A stretch of 10,802 nucleotides of DNA, from the NCBI GenBank assembly GCA_003024985.2, contig PXIH01S0073017.1; one strand, written 5' to 3'. The DNA is from Euperipatoides rowelli. Its lineage: Eukaryota > Onychophora > Udeonychophora > Euonychophora > Peripatopsidae. The position numbers and the translations under genes were made by a program. This document shows, piece after piece, positions 8,461-10,802 of the stretch. Each line of letters starts with the position of its first letter. Position 1 is the stretch's first letter. The notes under the pieces were generated by a model, which was not told the DNA's origin, made no database searches, and saw nothing but the letters and a program-made list of their open reading frames with translations.

Positions 8461-9114
8461 GGTAAACCTGCTGATAATACAAAAGAGGAATCTTATTCTC
8501 TGGATGATATTTCAGCCGATCTGCCTAATAATGGGGATATAAAGAATGATTATTCTAAATTTGAGTTCAAACCATTGTCTGAAGAATTAGTCAAAGATTT
8601 GGTTTTGAAATCTAATTGTAACTCCTCCTGTGGACCAGATGGTATTGGCAACAAACTGTTAAAAATGACACTTCCAATTATTATTTATCCTCTGCAATTC
8701 ATAATAAATCTATCACTTATCTCTGGTAGATTCCCAGAGTTATGGAAAAAAGCCTATCTTATCCCAATCCATAAAGGGGGATCGAAAACCAATCCAAATA
8801 ATTACAGGCCAATATTCATATTGCCTGTAATGGGAAAAATATTGAAAAAAATAACCAATTTTCAGTTAACTTCATATGTGGATTTAAGTAAATATCTAAA
8901 TAATATGCAAAGTGGTTTTAGAGCCTCTTTCTCAACAACAACCTGCTTGACAAGATTAATAAACGGTATTAGATCTCAAATGGATATGGGAAACATTTCT
9001 ATGGTAATATATCAAGACCTTATCAAGGCATTTGACTCTATATCACATTTAAAACTGTTAACTAAACTAAAATCTATCAACCTAGGTCCTAGGGACAACC
9101 TCGCTGGACTATAG
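8461..9114 (+). pseudogene. LINE reverse transcriptase, fingers and first palm part
   Basis: A single frame is open for more than 200 codons. It begins around ADNTKEESYSLDD, followed by the RT signature SSCGPDGIGNKLLK, FPELWKKAYLIPIHKGG, NYRPIFILPVMGKILKK, MQSGFRA and YQDLIKAFDS. The first catalytic aspartate (motif A) is encoded at 9016-9018. The usual SILP appears as FILP. The frame ends at a TAG at 9112-9114, inside what looks like a short insertion after NLGP. This is the best preserved part of the element. Confidence 0.92.
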
Positions 9115-9151
9115 TCTGTTGTTGTCCATCATATTTGTATTTGTATCTAAA
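9094..9151. other. short insertion inside the RT region
   Basis: RT homology stops after SINLGP and resumes at SMAWIKDYLQDRQ (9152 on) in another frame; about 58 bp between do not fit the protein. The insert and its left edge contain GGACAAC (9093-9099) and the inverse GTTGTCC (9121-9127), and the edge itself is the near-palindrome CCTAGGTCCTAGG (9081-9093). It could be a small insertion or a local rearrangement. Confidence 0.5.
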
Positions 9152-9432
9152 AGTATGGCATGGATAAAGGACTATTTGCAAGACAGACAACACAGTGTTA
9201 AGATATGATAGGGCAATCCTCTTCAAACTTTTTAACTTCAAATAATGTATTACCTCAGGGTTCAGTTGTGGCTCCATTATTCTTTAATTTATTTATTGAT
9301 CCAATATTCTCTCTCAACATTAGCTCTAAATTAATGCTTTTCGTGGATGACATCACCCTGTACTTTAGTAGAAATAATATCCATGACATTGTAAAATATT
9401 TAAATGAAGATCTGCTTATTATCAACAACTGA
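9152..9432 (+). pseudogene. LINE reverse transcriptase, second palm part
   Basis: SMAWIKDYLQDRQHSVKI ends at a TGA (9206-9208); the next frame continues GQSSSNFLTSNNVLPQGSVVAPLFFNLFIDPIF and LMLFVDDITLYF. The catalytic pair of motif C is FVDD at 9340-9351, where FADD or YADD is usual, so both aspartates remain. The frame ends at a TGA (9430-9432) exactly where the family has a tryptophan (NNW-L-LNGL), consistent with TGG to TGA decay. Confidence 0.9.
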
Positions 9433-9773
9433 CTAAACTTAAATGGGCTACAAATAAACTCGACCAAATCAAAAGTGCTACTATTGGATCTCATTCTAAA
9501 CTCAAAATATTTTCATATATTTCAAACATCAAAATTAACGAATCTCTAATTCCCTACACAGACTCGCTCAAATCACTAGGTCTCCACATTGGAAACAATA
9601 TGCTATTTCCATATAAAAAAACTATGGGTCTAAATAAATTGTTATTGTGACTTAAAACTTATTTAAACATCAAACTGCAAAACTATGTACTTTGCACTTA
9701 TTCAACCAAGGCTTATATATACTGTTACATCATTTGGAGTGGGTTTTCCAAATCAATTCTAAACAAAATCTAA
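9433..9773 (+). pseudogene. LINE thumb / C-terminal segment, truncated
   Basis: After the stop the frame continues LNLNGLQINSTKSKVLLL, then shifts at about 9485 to GSHSKLKIFSYISN and LIPYTDSLKSLGLHIGNN, the segment usually seen as SVKYLGV/SLKSLGLHID after the RT. An internal TGA lies at 9648-9650. The protein ends at a TAA (9771-9773) in YIYCYIIWSGFSKSILNKI, where family members continue with a further C-terminal region. The next bases are the start of a TACTGTA-type repeat. Confidence 0.8.
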
Positions 9774-9774
9774 A

Positions 9775-10790
9775 TACTGTATTTTCGTGAATGGTTATTT
9801 TTGAGTTTTTACTATCTTACACATATTCATGAATTTTTGAATTCGCATTTGAGATTTTAAAATTTCTGCTAAAAAGCTCTTTAATATAATAATCATAAAC
9901 CTTCTTTAATACATTAGTTTTGTTTACTGTAATTTACCTTATAACAAAATTAAATTGTTCCTCTTTCCCTTAAACAGAAAAATACTTTATTCATCATATT
10001 AAAGTACACTCAAAAAGAGATGTAATAAAATAGACTCCCCTTTATTTCAGACAAAATAAAAAACAATTTACTCTACTCGGTCATTTTTTAATAGATTCCC
10101 AAAATAATACAATTCTATTTCCCGTTATCAATAAAGATGTTCCCCCCCTCCCCTCTTCAAATAATAAAAGAATATATAGTAAATAAATTCTGTTGATTAC
10201 TATAAATAGATACAGTATACGGAATTAATAAACTTGTTAATATCAACACTGCATTGTAATGGTGCTGGCATTACTGAAATCCAATCTGACTGTGTGTGAG
10301 TTCCTTAATTAAATTTAAAATTTAGACCTACCCCTTTTCTTTAAACTGAAAAAAATGTAGTAATATCCTACATAAATCGCTGGTCTATGAGGAAACAATG
10401 AGCAGAAAGTGTTTCTTTCAATTTCTGCAATTAACATTGACTTGAAACTAATGGCAGCAGCCGCAGCATGGCTTGTGAAATTAAAAAAAAAAAGGATTTG
10501 ATTATTAACGGCTTTATTCGATCTGATATAATAAAAAAGCCATTGAAGAATTTGAAATGTAAATCGTTTTCTTTCTTGTTTTAAATGTTTTTCTTGTTGG
10601 CCCGTGTAGGACTTAATTTAAAAACAGAAAATAAATGACATGTTGAATTTTTTTTATTAGAAAAGTTAAATGTACACTTTATTAAAAATTAAAGATTTAG
10701 AACTTTGAATGTTTTTAATAAGTATTAATATTTGCGAATCTTTATTTTCACTAATATTATGACTGCCGCGAAACTCATGAATATACAGTA
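9775..10790. mobile_element. candidate DNA transposon relic with TACTGTA ends
   Basis: The left end TACTGTATTTTCGTGAAT (9775-9792) and the reverse complement of the right end, TACTGTATATTCATGAGT (10773-10790), agree at 15 of 18 positions. Both are followed inside by TTCG-type strings (GAATTCGCAT at about 9838; TTTGCGAATC and CCGCGAAAC near 10732 and 10766). The approximately 1-kb interior is AT-rich with no coding frame, so it would be non-autonomous. No clear target duplication is visible because the right side runs into a TA repeat. The two ends might also be unrelated copies of one short repeat. Confidence 0.4.
10141..10157 (+). other. polypyrimidine C-rich tract
   Basis: A run of about seven C, then T, four C and further pyrimidines stands out in AT-rich surroundings. 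No frame or known element explains it. It could be a mutable homopolymer. Confidence 0.5.
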
Positions 10791-10802
10791 TATATATATA
10801 TA
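10783..10802. repeat. TA dinucleotide repeat at window end
   Basis: A (TA)n run begins after TACAGTA and continues to the last base, so its full length is not known. Confidence 0.8.

Larger units (their letters stand above)
7027..9773 (+). mobile_element. decayed non-LTR retrotransposon (LINE), 3' truncated
   Basis: The plus strand carries, in order, a zinc-finger-like N-terminus, an apurinic-like endonuclease, a basic linker, a reverse transcriptase and the beginning of the thumb/C-terminal part of a LINE polyprotein. Motifs seen include LLNIRSL, IIYRPP, GDMNID, TYLDHI, CGPDGIGNKLL, NYRPI, DLIKAFDS, PQGSV and FVDD. This order fits the APE-type clades of the Jockey/CR1/L2 group; the exact clade needs a tree. 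The frame shifts about ten times and holds in-frame stops, so no protein is made. There is no visible 3' UTR, poly-A tail or target duplication; homology stops at about 9773, inside the region after the RT. LINE copies are usually 5' truncated, so loss of the 3' end suggests a later event. Confidence 0.92.

Overview
This window looks like AT-rich nuclear DNA of an animal, probably an invertebrate. The support is one spliced exon of an arylsulfatase A-like gene with good splice signals, long gene-poor flanks, and several kinds of eukaryotic transposable-element relic. I see no bacterial gene organisation, CRISPR array or operon. The species cannot be named from the sequence alone.

Layout: 1-1700 is mostly unrecognised AT-rich DNA with a small perfect inverted repeat (1401-1419). 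At 1703-2139 a TATA-like box is followed by a short ATG frame and, in a shifted frame, a protein-like open frame of about 108 codons that I do not recognise. At 2363-2425 lies a tRNA-like (SINE-type) relic on the minus strand. At 2513-3212 two small TTAA-flanked elements with CCCTTT ends sit almost back to back; they look like non-autonomous piggyBac-type elements, the second with a perfect 15-bp terminal inverted repeat, the first carrying several copies of a GGTACACATGTGTACC-type palindrome.

The sulfatase exon is at 3600-3846 (+). It encodes the stretch around the active-site lysine (CGKGTTYEGG) and is flanked by more than 2 kb of apparent intron on the downstream side; no neighbouring exon was recognised. 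At 4448-4464 and 6148-6206 there are further tRNA-like fragments on the minus strand.

From 7027 to 9773 (+) there is one long, decayed non-LTR retrotransposon (LINE): a zinc-finger-like N-terminus, an apurinic-like endonuclease, a linker, a reverse transcriptase with FVDD box, and the start of the thumb/C-terminal region. Its reading frame is broken by many frameshifts and stops, so it is dead. It stops abruptly where a possible 1-kb element with TACTGTA-type terminal inverted repeats begins (9775-10790). The window ends in a TA repeat.

The parts do not form a joint pathway: the sulfatase gene is the only convincing host gene, and the rest is mainly intronic or intergenic DNA populated by transposon remains. 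I found no convincing new biological system. The adjacent TTAA elements, the TACTGTA-ended element and the unrecognised frame at 1766-2139 are the best leads.
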